Assembly (NCBI GenBank): GCA_949126835.1
Contig: OX421506.1
Location: forward strand, 23,645,301-23,709,300
Source of the DNA: Anisus vortex
Lineage: Eukaryota > Mollusca > Gastropoda > Planorbidae
Direction: 5' to 3'
DNA: 64,000 nt
Shown: positions 21,991 to 34,400 of the stretch, one piece after another
Layout: the number at the start of each line of letters is the position of its first letter
Numbering within the stretch: position 1 is the first letter of the stretch
Made by a program: the position numbers and the translations under genes
The notes under the pieces: generated by a model
What the model was told of the DNA's origin: nothing
What the model saw: only the letters and a program-made list of their open reading frames with translations
Databases searched by the model: none

Positions 21991-24262
21991 ATGGCGATGT
22001 CTTCCACGAAGCGACAGAAAATGATAAAACTTGGAGCTATCCTTATTCTCAACGAAGAATTTGAATATGAAGCAACAAAGCGCAAACGCAAGACAACTTT
22101 ACCATATGTTATACAGCGACAGCAACTTGGTGCATTTCACGCACTCGTGCAAGAATTGGCTGAACAGGTATCGTGCAGGCTGATTGATACTGATAGTGAT
22201 ACTAGTATATAGGCTACCATTTGAGCAATAACTTTACAAGTTAAATATATTAGTGGTACATTACTAAATAGACTAATTACTGCATGCATGTATACATGTA
22301 ATATTATATTATTACTAATTCTGTTTATTTTTTCCCCCTAATCCTATATATAATTTACTTTTAATAAGTATTTATAACATAACATTCAGATTAAATGATT
22401 CATCTGAAATTTATACATGTGTGTTATTGTGATGTGTACCTGTTATAAACTATATGTGTATTTGCATCTGTCACAAAATGTATATGTTATTATGATATGT
22501 GATGTTTCTTTTCGTGATAGTGATAGGATCCAAAACATCTTCACAGATTTCTATGTATGAGTGGTGAGACGTTTGATGATTTGCTGCACTTAGTTGGGCC
22601 TTCTTTGTCTAAACAAAATACTAATTATAAGGACAGCATTTCTGCAGAAGAGCGATTGGCAGTTACTTTACGTTTTCTAGCACAAGGTATTGCCTTTTGT
22701 AATATTAATGTACAATATGATTATCTTCTATAGGATCATAACCATATGTACATCTATCAGCAGTATTACAATCTAATATTATTCCTATTTGAAATTATTC
22801 CTATGTATGTTTTTTGCACTATGAAATGCATAATTTATATTTATAATTGGTGAGGAAGTTGCACCACTATACAAAGATAAACTTATAAAAGCCTTATTGA
22901 AACTTATTGTTTGTACAAGTTTTTAGTGGATACCTGTGTTTGTGTGTATTCAAATGTTTTTAGTTGATACTTGTCTTTGTGTGTATTCAAATGTTTTTAG
23001 TTGATACTTGTCTTTGTGTGTATTCAAATGTTATTCAGCACCTTAGGACTTTAAATGTTTGTTTAAAAAAAAAGGCAACAATTGAAATACATTAATTTTA
23101 AGAAAGTTTGGTTTGATTAGTTTAATCATTTGTTTCAATATTCTTATTGCTGTTTCGGGGAACTCTTGTCTTGTATCCACATGTGATGGACTGCATCTCT
23201 CAGCCAATATTTTCCGTGATTTTTTCAATGGAGCACGTTTTGGTGTTTCATCAAGGTTTGGTGCCTCTGGTCCACTCTCTACGAAATTCAGTGGACTTGG
23301 ACTGAGTTTTATTGGTGTGGAACTGCTCTGGCAGATTTCATTTGATTTTATATGATTCTGAATTTGTAGTAGCAGTATGTTCAAATCCGACTGTGAATCT
23401 TCTTCCTGAAACATGCAAAAATGGGATATATAATTTAAGCACTATGTATTATGTATGACTTATTGTCATATGTTTTTCTATGTTGCAGGTACCATGCACA
23501 CAGACACAGTGGCAGGATATTCAGGGAAAGTTTATGACTAAATGGCAATTTCCTCAATGTATTGGGGCAATGGATGGCAAGCATGTAAGAATAACATGTC
23601 CAAGGAATGCAGAATCACAGTATTTTAACTATTTGGGCTTTCACAGCTTTGTATTGTTTGCCTTGGTGGATGCTGAGTACAAATTTCTATACTTTGAAGT
23701 TGGAGCACCTGGTAGGGTAGGCGACTCTACTATTTCGAATGCATCAAAACTGAAGCGCGAATTGGAAGCAGGTTACCTTCAAACAAACCACCGATGACCA
23801 CATCTAATTCACCTGTTCCAATTCCTAGTCTAATTGTAGCAGATTCTGCTTTTTCACTGTCTCCCACCCTCATGAAACCATACTCTGATCAGGAAAAGAG
23901 GATATTCAACTATCGGCTCAGTCGAGCAATAAGAATAGTTGAAAATGCCTTTGGAATTCTAGCCTGCAGATTTGGAATTTATCAATCCGCAATAAAAGTA
24001 GCCCCTGAACGAGGCAAGCAGTTTGTGCTTGCTACCATTGCACTGCACAATTTCCTTCGGATTGCCAAAGATCAGCAGTACTGTGGACCTGCTGCTGTAG
24101 ACAATGAAGGACCCAACCATGATGTAATTTTGGGACAGTGGTTTACAGCCAGGCGTCGGAGGTGCCCACCCACAGCATGTGACTGGCACGGAAGTCAGAG
24201 ATGCCTTGAAACATTTCTTTAACAGGCAAGGTGCAGTTCCTTGGCAAAATGCACAAATTTAA
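21991..24262 (+). pseudogene. Harbinger DDE transposase (HARBI1-like), frameshifted
   Basis: Exon 1, 21991-22167, starts MAMSSTKRQKMIK. Exon 2, 22527-22686, carries DPKHLHRFLCMSGETFDDLL and ERLAVTLRFLAQG. The main exon, 23489-24262, carries QCIGAMDGKHVRI, a YKFLYFEVG stretch, ADSAFSLSPTLMKPY, IFNYRLSRAIRIVENAFGIL and, after a shift, GTEVRDALKHFFNRQGAVPW. These are the DDE-region landmarks of HARBI1-type nucleases. Frame changes occur near 23795 and 24140. Exon 2 ends in phase 1 while the main exon begins in phase 0, and the helix-turn-helix segment between them is not visible, so an exon is probably lost. The VDVG position of relatives reads FEVG. Confidence 0.85.
22921..23033. repeat. 37-bp tandem repeat, three copies
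   Basis: Unit tttttagttgatacttgtct continuing ttgtgtgtattcaaatg. The last two copies are nearly identical and the first is diverged. It lies in the transposase intron. Confidence 0.8.
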
Positions 24263-25533
24263 AACATTGACTTATGAAATGTATTTTATTTGAAAATTTG
24301 GTAGTATATTTTGAATGGATTGGATGAAAAGTGCTGTGTTATTTAATTGCACCCGATATTGAACATTAACTAATGATTTCATTAAATTGGAAACACTCTG
24401 TTAAAAAATACAAAGTAAATTAAATTGGCATGCTTAATGTTCACTATTTTGTTGAATTAATAATTGATTGCTTTACGTGAAATATCATTATTTTAACATA
24501 ATTAATACCTTTATGCCGATGTTGTGTTCTTATAATGTGTTATAGTCCCAAATTTTCATGACACTCTTTTAAAGGTGGCCTCTGAGGTGACAACTAGGGC
24601 AACTGACTCGCACCTCGTACCTGATGGGTGCCGCACATTTATAGAGATATTTTGTCACCACAGCACAAAATACAAAAAAGTTGGGCCTCACCTATCCTCC
24701 CAAAAAAAGCAAAAATCCTGATTCACTTACTTGCTCTACATCCCCAAGGCACTCACTGCTTATGACTGCACCATCTGGCACATACAAAGTGCCTCCATAA
24801 AAGCTGGCAATCCGGTCAAAAAAAGCCCATTTAACTTGACCCTCAGCAGATCCAGTGTGTTTTTGTTTCTGTTTCCTATAGTAGGACTTTAGTGACTCTA
24901 TTCTTCGGTACACCTCATCTGGAACATATGAAATACAATTTTCATGAGTTAATATGTCTAATCGGTTGTAAACGTTTTAAACTGAAAATAAAATTAGCCT
25001 ACTCACTTAATATCAAGTAGTGAAGCACACAATGAGAAACAGAGTAACAGACTGACACCGACTCACTCACTGACTCAGTCATTGACTCACCGAGTGAGGC
25101 TAATTTACTATTCATAATAAATACTGTTATTCATTGAATTAAGGCTAGTGAATAGTGTGTAGGAGTGAATGATCGACTCCACGAACTGACAAAGGACTTC
25201 AAAAAGAAGATTGAGTCATTCACTCATTGATTGACTGACTTAGTGTAAATATTATTAATGTCTTATTATACTATTATTAGTGAGTATAGATATATATAAT
25301 AATATAATAACTGTATAGAGTAGGCCTATAGACAGTCGATGGAATCTATTTTTTTCTTGTGGCTTACCTGTTGTCCAGTTTTAGCTGAATAAATCAGCTA
25401 TTTGCCAGAGGGCTAGATTTCTGGCCTCTCGGTTCTTGTATTTTTTATCTTTTGGGTTCCATAATTGTGGAAACTGCTCCCACAAAGTAATGAATGCGCT
25501 GGTCTCTTCATCATTTGAGTGCAGTTCCGCCAT
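23043..25533 (-). pseudogene. Harbinger Myb/SANT-like (MADF-type) protein, premature stop
   Basis: Three minus-strand exons: 25533-25368 (MAELHSNDEETSAF, LWNPKDKKYKNREARNLALW), 24917-24731 (DEVYRRIESLKSYYRKQKQK, AFFDRIASFYGG) and 23405-23043 (Ser/Pro-rich, then PLKKSRKILAERCSPSH). Splice phases fit (1 then 0). The helical trihelix pattern with spaced Trp/Tyr is that of the DNA-binding partner in PIF/Harbinger elements, which brings transposase to the ends. One in-frame TAA follows ADLFS in exon 1; otherwise the frame is open. Its last exon lies inside an intron of the plus-strand transposase, and the transposase main exon lies inside its second intron. Confidence 0.75.
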
Positions 25534-25884
25534 GTTCATTACCGCAACTATGCATCCATTTCTGCGCCTTTCTGCTCAAAAGAGTGCTATGTTCAGCCTA
25601 GGTTTGCTCAACACGACGTGCAATCCTCCAACCATGGTTAGCGATCCATTCCAACCCGATATCGCCAACCCAAAATCGGCAGGTTAATACGGAGAACGGT
25701 TCGGGTAGGATCGACGATTTGGTTTGCGAACCTAGGGTTCGGCCGGTTAGGAAAGGCCTAACGCGGTATAGATAAATAGTAACCATACAAACTGGGTAGT
25801 TATTGTAATGCTTGAAAATATACATATCAATTCTTAAGTTATATAATATTTATATAATTTTCAAATACTTTTACAGTTTGATCA

Positions 25885-26068
25885 TTTCAAAGTTATAAAT
25901 TGTAAGCCATTCATTTTTTTTATAAAAAAAGCAGAAATATTAGCTAAAATAAAACGGGCTAATTATCTCCTTATAACTAAAAAAATGTTTCCATATTTGA
26001 TTCAATAGTGATGCCAAACAAAGTTCTGTTTTTTAATATAACAAATATTACTGATTATTAGACCTACA
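25885..26068 (+). repeat. Dispersed repeat, third copy (see 17440-17930)
   Basis: taaaacgggctaattatctc, caatagtgatgccaaacaaa and tttaatataacaaatattac match 54836-54890 directly and 17700-17900 in inverted form. It sits between the Harbinger and the right end of the hAT. Confidence 0.6.
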
Positions 26069-26387
26069 GCTTTTGCAACAAAAATTGAAACGAAAATAGA
26101 CAATTTGCTAGCAACACACCAGGCAAACGATTCGCATTATTAAACCTTTTGTTAAGGCAATTTTTTGATCTATTAATACTTACAATATGTTTCATTTTCG
26201 GTGTTTTTAAAGATAATTAATCACACAAAAAGTCTAGTCGGCTAAAAAAATTGCGGAAACTATAGTCCAGATGGGCGGAATGGGGGGGGGGGGGGGTTAA
26301 AAGACAGTTGGGGGGGGGGCGGTGAGCGTACAAAAATTGTAAAAGGGGGCGGTGAGCCGAAAAAGGTTGAGAACCTATGCTATAGAC

Positions 26388-27780
26388 TATAGACTATAGT
26401 ACTATAGTAGACTATAGACTTATTATTGATTCATTCTTCTTCTTCGTTCTCAATATTAATAAATAAAATTATAGGTATATAGATCTATAATAAAAAAAAA
26501 CTACTAAAGACTATTATTATAGACCAAGATCGAAGATCTACGTTTTTCGATGTTTGAGTTTGTTTTCTTTAAATTTTTTTTTTTATCAAACTCTAAATTA
26601 ATCGAGATTGAACCAAGTGATAATCTTAAAATACAGATCGGAGATTTTGTTTACTTTGCCGATCTCGTGCAAGTTCCTGGCAACAATTGTATGATAAATT
26701 TAAACTTTTCCAGTTTTTCCAGTCGCTGTCGCACAGTCGCACACAAAATGCTATTTTAATCAAATTGACAAAAGGAATATAGGTATAGGCCTATGCAATG
26801 GCACTAAATTTAATGTTGTGGGATTTAATTTCAAGATTCAAAGCTTCGTGACACTTCGTCGCTTTGCGGGTAAATATATTTATGAATATGAATTAGGTAG
26901 GCCTAATTATTAAGGTTTGTCTACCAATTTTTACAATTTATAGTAGGCTATAGCTATACTATTATAAGTATAAAAGTGTGAAAATTGCTAAGACTAAAGA
27001 CCCTAATTTTTCTAACTTCTTAGGCGGCTTAGGGCGGCTTTATGAAGTTTATGCTAATAATAGCCACACGGCCAATGCCCTGTCACCAGTTTGTTAGCTT
27101 TATACTTTTACTTTGTACATTAAAAATTACCGTGTCCTTAAAATTGGCTCACGACTTTTTTTTTTTAAAGTAATAATTTATAGGCCTACACATTTCAATT
27201 TCCATGACTTGGACTTCAATCGGACTTGTAGTTGTAGGCCTACCTATTTTAAATTTAAAGTTTTAAAGTAAGGCAAGTCAAAATCAGTAAGAATTGTCAC
27301 TAGTCTAGATGTAGAAGCTAGGTCGCGAGGTTTTTACTAATTTACTCTAACATTTTAAAATTTTAATTGTAAGAGCTAACCATAGTCATAGAGACTAATG
27401 TCACTAATCTTATAATAACCACCTAACTATTATTACCTATTATCATGTCTTATATAATATAATTATTAGGCCAATTCAATAACATATGTTACTAATGTTA
27501 GTATTGTTGTATTGTTACAGTAGCCTGTAGGCGTAGGCCTACTTACAGTGGCCCCTTCTATACTTTCCACTTTTACTTTCTAGAATATTTTGTGACAGAC
27601 CCCTACCTCGTCAGGCCTACACTAGGCCTCTTTCTACCATAGCCTACCAATTCACTTGGACTTGTAAGTAGTAAGTAGTAGTTAAATTTAAATAGCATCT
27701 CCTTGCCCCAGTGTTGATACTATGACTATTCTATTTAAAATTTTTATTTGTTCACTGTCAGACTGCCACATTATGATTTG
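26388..27780. other. Intergenic, rich in TAGGCCTA and ctatag motifs
   Basis: At least five exact TAGGCCTA octamers and (actatag)n runs near 26380-26430. No gene or transposon was recognised. Confidence 0.4.
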
Positions 27781-27792
27781 TTTTGTCTATAC

Positions 27793-28153
27793 CAGGGGCT
27801 AGCAACCTTTTGTTATATAAATATTAGTGTGCCAAAGTAGGATTTATAACTTATTCAGCATGCCAAATGCAGCCTACAACTCATCCTGCTCTTTTCTTGT
27901 AGAAGAGACTTGAATTGTCCTTTTCTTATAAGTTTACAGACGTTCCTTCTAGATAGAAGATTATTACATCCACTAGGCCCAAAACTCCTGCAGGGCGATA
28001 GGGATCCGTAGGTGGCAGGGATAGAACCCTCGACCTGTCCGTTGGTTTTTTGGTTGACAGTCCGGTGAACTAACCGCTGGGTCTTCCGCGAGCCATCAAA
28101 AAATTTTAATGCTTGCCAAGTCTGGCATGCATGCAGTAGGTTGCTGAGCCATG
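27793..28153. mobile_element. hAT MITE with exact 8-bp target duplication
   Basis: Ends CAGGGGCTAGCAACC and, reversed, CATGGCTCAGCAACC, flanked by GTCTATAC at 27785-27792 and 28154-28161. A family 2 SINE is nested inside. It lies about 260 bp upstream of the acceptor that begins the SLC9B2-like first coding exon. Confidence 0.8.
27920..28088 (-). mobile_element. tRNA-derived SINE, family 2, nested in a hAT MITE
   Basis: On the minus strand: head ccagcggttagttcaccgg, box-B-like ggttctatccctgcc, tail aataatcttctatctagaag then gaacgtctgtaaacttataag. Nearly the same as 4548-4702. Confidence 0.75.
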
Positions 28154-28430
28154 GTCTATACTAAAAAGAATTAATTTAAGTCTAACTAGTCAATATTATA
28201 ACAGTTAACACATATAATTAGACTATATAATTGTATTAGTATCACTTACTATATAGATTAGCCTTTATATATAAAATAGTAATAGTACAATAATTGCTAG
28301 GGCTTTTTATGCCTAGGATAAAACTATAATTATAATTATTATCATATTATATATCTAGTTCAAAGCTAAGGACTAAGCCTTAGCCTAATTAATTTGACGA
28401 CAAGTTTATTAACAGGCTTCAACTGACACC

Positions 28431-31400
28431 ATGACACACAAGAAGAATGCTGATAATGAAAACAATGTGGTTCACGCACCTCCTGAAAACAGCTATCCGA
28501 AGATAGAGTTTGAACTTGTGAGAGATGAGGACGCAGAAGAAACAGAGAGCCAACTCAAAAAGAAGTGCCCAAGGGTCGTATCTTGCCTTCAGCGTTGTAC
28601 CAAACCTTTCCTGGTCGAGTACCACCCCCTACCAACAGATGCGTCATGGTACCAAAGACTAGCGAACAATTTCTTGTGTCCACCCCATTCCAGAATGGGA
28701 GGCCTCATCTTTATGATCATAATATCAGGAAGTTTTTGGGCCACGCTGTATTCCGTTACTGGAAAAGAAGCATTACCTGGTGGAAATTTATTTGCCTTAC
28801 TTGTTTTGTTTGTGGCCTGTTGGAGCGGAGGTTATGTGGCCAGGATTTTATATCTTCCACCTCTGCTAGGTAAGAATTTTTTTGTAAAGTTAAAAAAAAA
28901 GTAAAGTACTCAGTCAGATCAAATTGATCCATTAGGTTGGTGAAGCCAACATTAAACAGTTTCTGCAGCCATGGCATACAAGGGGATTGTGTGGCCATCA
29001 CAATGCCCAGCCGCCTTTTCTTTACAACTAATGTATGGATTTGGTTTCTAAATTAAAATAAAATTTGGGCCCATTAAATCTTCTCCGTTCTTTTTATGAA
29101 ATCCGCTTTAATTAAAAAAGAAGCCACATCAACGTCAAGGGTTCTGCAAATTTGACTACCAAAGACATCATAATATTTAAAGAAATAGTTACAATATTTA
29201 GCATCATCAAATACAGTTACTACAAACCTTTATGAGTTGAGGGATTAAAATCCAGACCTTGCTAGGTCAATATAAAAGTTAAGTTTGAAGGCTATGTGAC
29301 ATCATTAAAAAAAATGTAAATATAAAAGCAGGCTTAAACCCTAAACCTATTGATTTCTAATAGTGACATAATTAAAAAGTAAAAATAATATTTTAAAATT
29401 TCTGTCTACATCCAAATCTTCTAGTTTATTGTAAGTTGTTCAGAATTTATTGAAATAGTTTTAAATTCTAAATTACAGTAAGCCCTATTTTGAAAATATT
29501 CTACTCTACATAGTTTATTAGTAGTTGTTCTGAATTTATTGAAATGATTTTAAATTGTAACATTAGACCTATTTTGAATAGAGTCTACACTTAACGTTGC
29601 CATGTGTGGTATTTCAGCCAACTGTCCAGTGTAAAATAAAAGTAGGCCTAAATACAGGACATGTATAACTATATATATATTCACATTTCCCATGGGTGGG
29701 ATACCAGGTAGGGATAGAATAAAAAGGTGTCTGGTCTAGTCTGAAAATGTATCTGGCAACTCTATCTAGCTTGTTATTAGCGAATAATAATATGCGCACA
29801 GTAAGGTAAAGAACATGCTAATAATGCTATTGCTACTGTCTAATCAAACAATTGTCCATCCCAGTGGTACATAATAGTGGTCTCAAAATTTTAAGGGCCT
29901 TTAAAAATTACAAAACAACAACTATGACTCATCAAGTGTAATGTTGCAACATCCCATTAAATGCCAGCCTTTTTAGTTGATGTGATAGTGAAGCATAGAT
30001 CAACAATTTCTCTGTGCCCTACCAGTGGATTGTGTGTTCAGCACAATGCCTACCTGACTTTACTTTTGCCAACCTCAGGTAGCCCGTTGGCTAGACACAT
30101 AAACTTGGGTTTTAAAAAATCCAGTATTTGACATTAAGACCTTAGTGGTAATAATGCACTGCTTGACTTGTAAACCAGCATGCTATTGAGATAAGTGTAC
30201 AACCTCCTGAAAAAAATAAAGAAATAAACACCCAAGAGTGTTAGCCTAAAAACGTACAAACCTTGCAACAAACAAACGACCCTCTATCACTCTATGACTT
30301 GAAAATGTTGTGTTTCTGTTTGTTTAGGCATGCTGATAGTTGGAGGTCTTCTAGGTAATGTGCCTTACATAAAAATTGCAGAGGATATTGATGGCGACTG
30401 GTTATTCACATTGAGGTAAGACCTTTTCTTCTATCAAGTCATTATTTGATAAAAGCACAATGTAAAGTTAAGAATAGCCAGTTTGTTTAAAGTTATTCAA
30501 GTACAAATCTGACCTATACCATTTTACATCATTAGGTCCCCTTTTACATGTATGTGTCTCATTTACATGCTTATAATGTCTCATTTACATGCTTATAATG
30601 TCTCATTTACATGCTTATGTCTAAATCAGTTAACATAGTTGATCAATCAAATGTGGCCACTTCCAGCTTACATTTATTTTCCAATCATCATTCTGCATTA
30701 CAGTCGCCATTCCTTGCGTTTAAATTAAAAACAGTTATTTGCTATATTTAGCATCATATGGTAATGATGATGTAACTTCTTTTCAGCATCAATGCTTTGA
30801 CCATGTTATGAGTTCTTTATAAAAATGTAGACAAAATAGCCCTAAAGTGTTCTTGTACTTGCATTAAGGCAAATATGAAATCACAAGCTAAATCCCCCAG
30901 CATTGCTTGGGGACAAATTAAATAGGCCTGTATAAGTATAAGCTACAGATAAAAATTTCATAAACTTCAATGAGCTAAAATGATCTAATAATTTAAAAAA
31001 TCGAATTATTATTTATTGAAAACATTTAGGAAAGTGATTTAACATAAATAGGCCTATTGTTATCGGGTTAAAAATAGGCAAGTCTTTTTATTTATGACTT
31101 TACTACTAACAAGCTAAATTCCCCGGCGTTGCCAGGGGAAAAAATTACATAGGCCTATATAATTAGCTACAGATAAACATTTAATAAACTACAATGAACA
31201 TAAAGCCATAATAATTTTTAAAAAAAAATTCTATTTACTGAAAACATTTAAGAAAGGAATTAAAAATAAATATTGTAATTAGGTTAAAAAAGGGCATTTC
31301 TTTTTTTTTACAAAAAGTTTTGACTATCCCTGGCTTATAATTAGCTAGAGATAAACATTTAATAAACTACAATGAACATAAGCCATAATAATTTAAAAAA

Positions 31401-34400
31401 AAAAAATTCTATTTACTGAAAACATTTAAGAAAGGAATTAAAAATAAATATTGTAATCAGGTTAAAAAAGGGCATTTCTTTTTTTTTACAAAAAGTTTTG
31501 ACTATCCCTGGCTTAGAATTGAACTCCCGTCTTCGGCGTGTGTCTAAAATATAATTATTAGATTTTACTTACTGAAAACATTTTAGGAAAGCTTTAAATC
31601 CTGAAATTCTTTACCATCTTTTAAAAAAAAAAAGTAATATTAATCAAAATTTTTAAAAATTTGAAAAAGAAATACAAAAGTTATCAGTGGGGAATCAAAC
31701 TCAGGTCGCACACATGGCAGTCTGATACGCTAACCACTCAGCTAAGGTGGACACATACCGGAAACGATATCACAAAAGTAGAATATGTAATAATAAGGTC
31801 ACTTGTCTTTAAATTAACAAGGCCTACTGGGGATAAAAATCCACATACACAGTCTACTTTATATATATATATAAATGTGAAGTAATTTTCTTAATATTTG
31901 TGCCACTTATAATTTCAAAGAACTTCTGTTGCAATATGATAAGTATTGTGAAATAGGCGTCAAAACATCAGTTATTATCCACACACAAGCAATAAATAAA
32001 GTATCTATTGTACTTCATGCAACATTGGAAATGTTAACTCTTGCAATTTGATTTTGTTTTTCTTTTATAACCAGACAGATTGCTCTGACAGTTATCCTGA
32101 CAAGGGCTGGTTTTGGCCTCGACCCGAAGGCCTTGAAGCGCCTATCCTTTGTTGTGCTCAGGCTCGCTTTCCTCCCTTGTCTGACCGAAACGCTAGTGGA
32201 CGCTATAGCCAGCCACCTCATCTTGGGTTTCCCGTGGCAGTGGGGGTTTCTGTTGGGGTAAGTGAATAACTAGCAAGTGATATTTTAATGTGTGCATTAT
32301 TTTTTTTGTGTTAAACACAAGTTTCCCAATCGCAGGGTTAGGACCTGGTGCTGAATGACAAAAGCAGAATTATTGGGTCACCAAAAAAAGTGCGAACATT
32401 TTCAAAATCTTGGTCAGATTATTGTGGTGCACTAGCAATAGACATCTTATACATTACAGCGGCTGAGCGGCTCCTTCTATATAGAAGATTATTGCACATC
32501 CATGGTCCGGCACTAGACTTGCATTTTTATTAATTTTTTAAATGATGTTAAGTTACTGGTTTTCCTAGTTTGTTCAGGCAACCAATTCCATGCCCGAATG
32601 CCACTCGAGAAGAAAGAGTACTTATATGCATTTGTTCTCGCACAAGGGACAAGGAAAATGTTTTTGTCTTTTTGTTTATCTGAGCTTTGCAACGTCTAAA
32701 GACGTATCTTGTATAAAGTGGTATTTTGTGCCCTGTGAGTACATTTTGTGACATTTAAACCTGATTTTTAGATATAGCCCTCGAGTATAGATAGATGTCA
32801 CTATAATTATGATATCTGAAAATTTTTTATAAATTCATATCTTTTTTGTGCTGCTTATTAAATTGCTTATGGGTAGTGTGGGAGATGCAAATGTTTAGTG
32901 GGCCCTTGTGCAATAAAAAAAAATGGTTCATGAAAAGAAATATTTGTGGAAATGTGGTGTATAGAAGCAATAGTTGGTAAAGAGTAAACTTTCTTTATGC
33001 AAGTTCCTTGTAGTGGAATGAACTATACACAATGTTACTTTATGTATCTTGTTTGTAATCTGCTAATTAAAACAAAATTTTTAAAGTAATAATGGAAATC
33101 ACTTACAGTCCATAATGTTCCATGTAGGGTGTCAAAAATCAGTTGGTCATACAAAGGGACTAAGTGGCCAGCACAATACCCAGCCTTCTTTACTTTCCTC
33201 ACTACTGTCGTGTATCCATCCGAGCTGGATGCAAACTCATCACTGCTCACATCATATTGTAAGCACCTGTAGGCAGCCCTATTTAGAACTGGCAGGTCAA
33301 ATGTGGTCAACAGGCCATATTATGTTTTTAGGACCCCTTGTGGATTGCATAAATAATGCACTGTAAGAGTATTACATCAGTTAGAATAGGAAGCTAAATT
33401 GAAAAATAGTAAATACTTAATATTGCCACAGTTTCTTTACATCTTTTTTCTTCGATGTGACATCTTCCGTAGTTAAGAGTGTGGAATCCATAATGTCAAA
33501 GTGAGGTTTTCAATTTTTGGTAGTTGAGTGTAAGGAACCCATTACGTCATTGTGAAGACTTTCGTGGTCAAGGGGTTAGACATTTTATTTCCATTTTGGA
33601 CAGTGTCGTTAATGAGCATATCAAAATGTTTTTTTGTTGCTGTTCTAGGTTTGTGATATCCGCAGTGTCGCCCGCCGTTATCGTTCCGTCTATGCTGAGT
33701 TTGAGTGAAAATCGCTACGGCAGGGAGAAGGGAATCCCGACCCTGGTGATAGCCGCTGCCAGTGTGGATGATATCCTGGCCATCACAGGATTTGGTGTCG
33801 TTTTGGGAATTACATTTTCAACAGGTCATTTTTAATTTTTCATCGACATATGTTTTTCTTCATTGAATACAAAAAAAAGATTTTATATAGCGTCTAAAGT
33901 AGAAATAATGTTCTAATTTGAATATAGCAAAGCACATAGTGATATAAATACATTTTTAAATTTATAGGCTTTGGAATTATTGCCATAAAATTCTATGGTT
34001 TATTGCATCAAACACATAGAAGTTGTTTTTTTATGACAACACATTCTATTGAATTCTTAGCTAAATCCGTCAGCCATAACCCTGAAAATCATATATATTC
34101 CCCTATTGGAAATCATTTATAGATCCATTTATTTTATTTGTTTCCTTTTTCCTTATATGTGGCACTGGGCAGAATCTTCCAAATGGCGAATACATTTACA
34201 AAAAATGCATAAAAAGGGTTTATTACAAAAAATTCAACACCACCCCCTTTTGTATATTTTTTATGTTGAGGCTTCTCAGACAAATACTTTTACTTTGTTT
34301 TTCGATAATATCATTTCCTGATTAAAATTTTTTTCATCATTTCTATATGGGCCTATATATATATATATTTTCAAGTAACTGCACTGTTTCATCAATTTTG

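Larger units (their letters stand above)
21821..25758. mobile_element. Complete PIF/Harbinger element (3.94 kb)
   Basis: Imperfect terminal inverted repeats AGCCTGTTCTTAACCGG (left) and GGCCTTTCCTAACCGG (right, reversed), flanked by TAA at 21818-21820 and 25759-25761, the 3-bp duplication usual for this superfamily. It carries both characteristic genes, a DDE nuclease (+) and a Myb/SANT (MADF-like) protein (-), each damaged. It sits within the hAT element 19893-26379. Confidence 0.85.
19893..26379. mobile_element. hAT element with 8-bp target duplication, host to a Harbinger
   Basis: Both ends carry the inverted 14-mer CATAGGTTCTCAAC (19893-19906 and 26366-26379), flanked by the same 8-mer CTATAGAC (19885-19892 and 26380-26387), the duplication length of hAT insertions. 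The right end matches family A at 14096-14317. It holds no intact transposase; without the Harbinger insert it would be about 2.55 kb. Caution: the flank is rich in tatagac repeats, so the 8-mer match is weaker than it looks. Confidence 0.65.
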
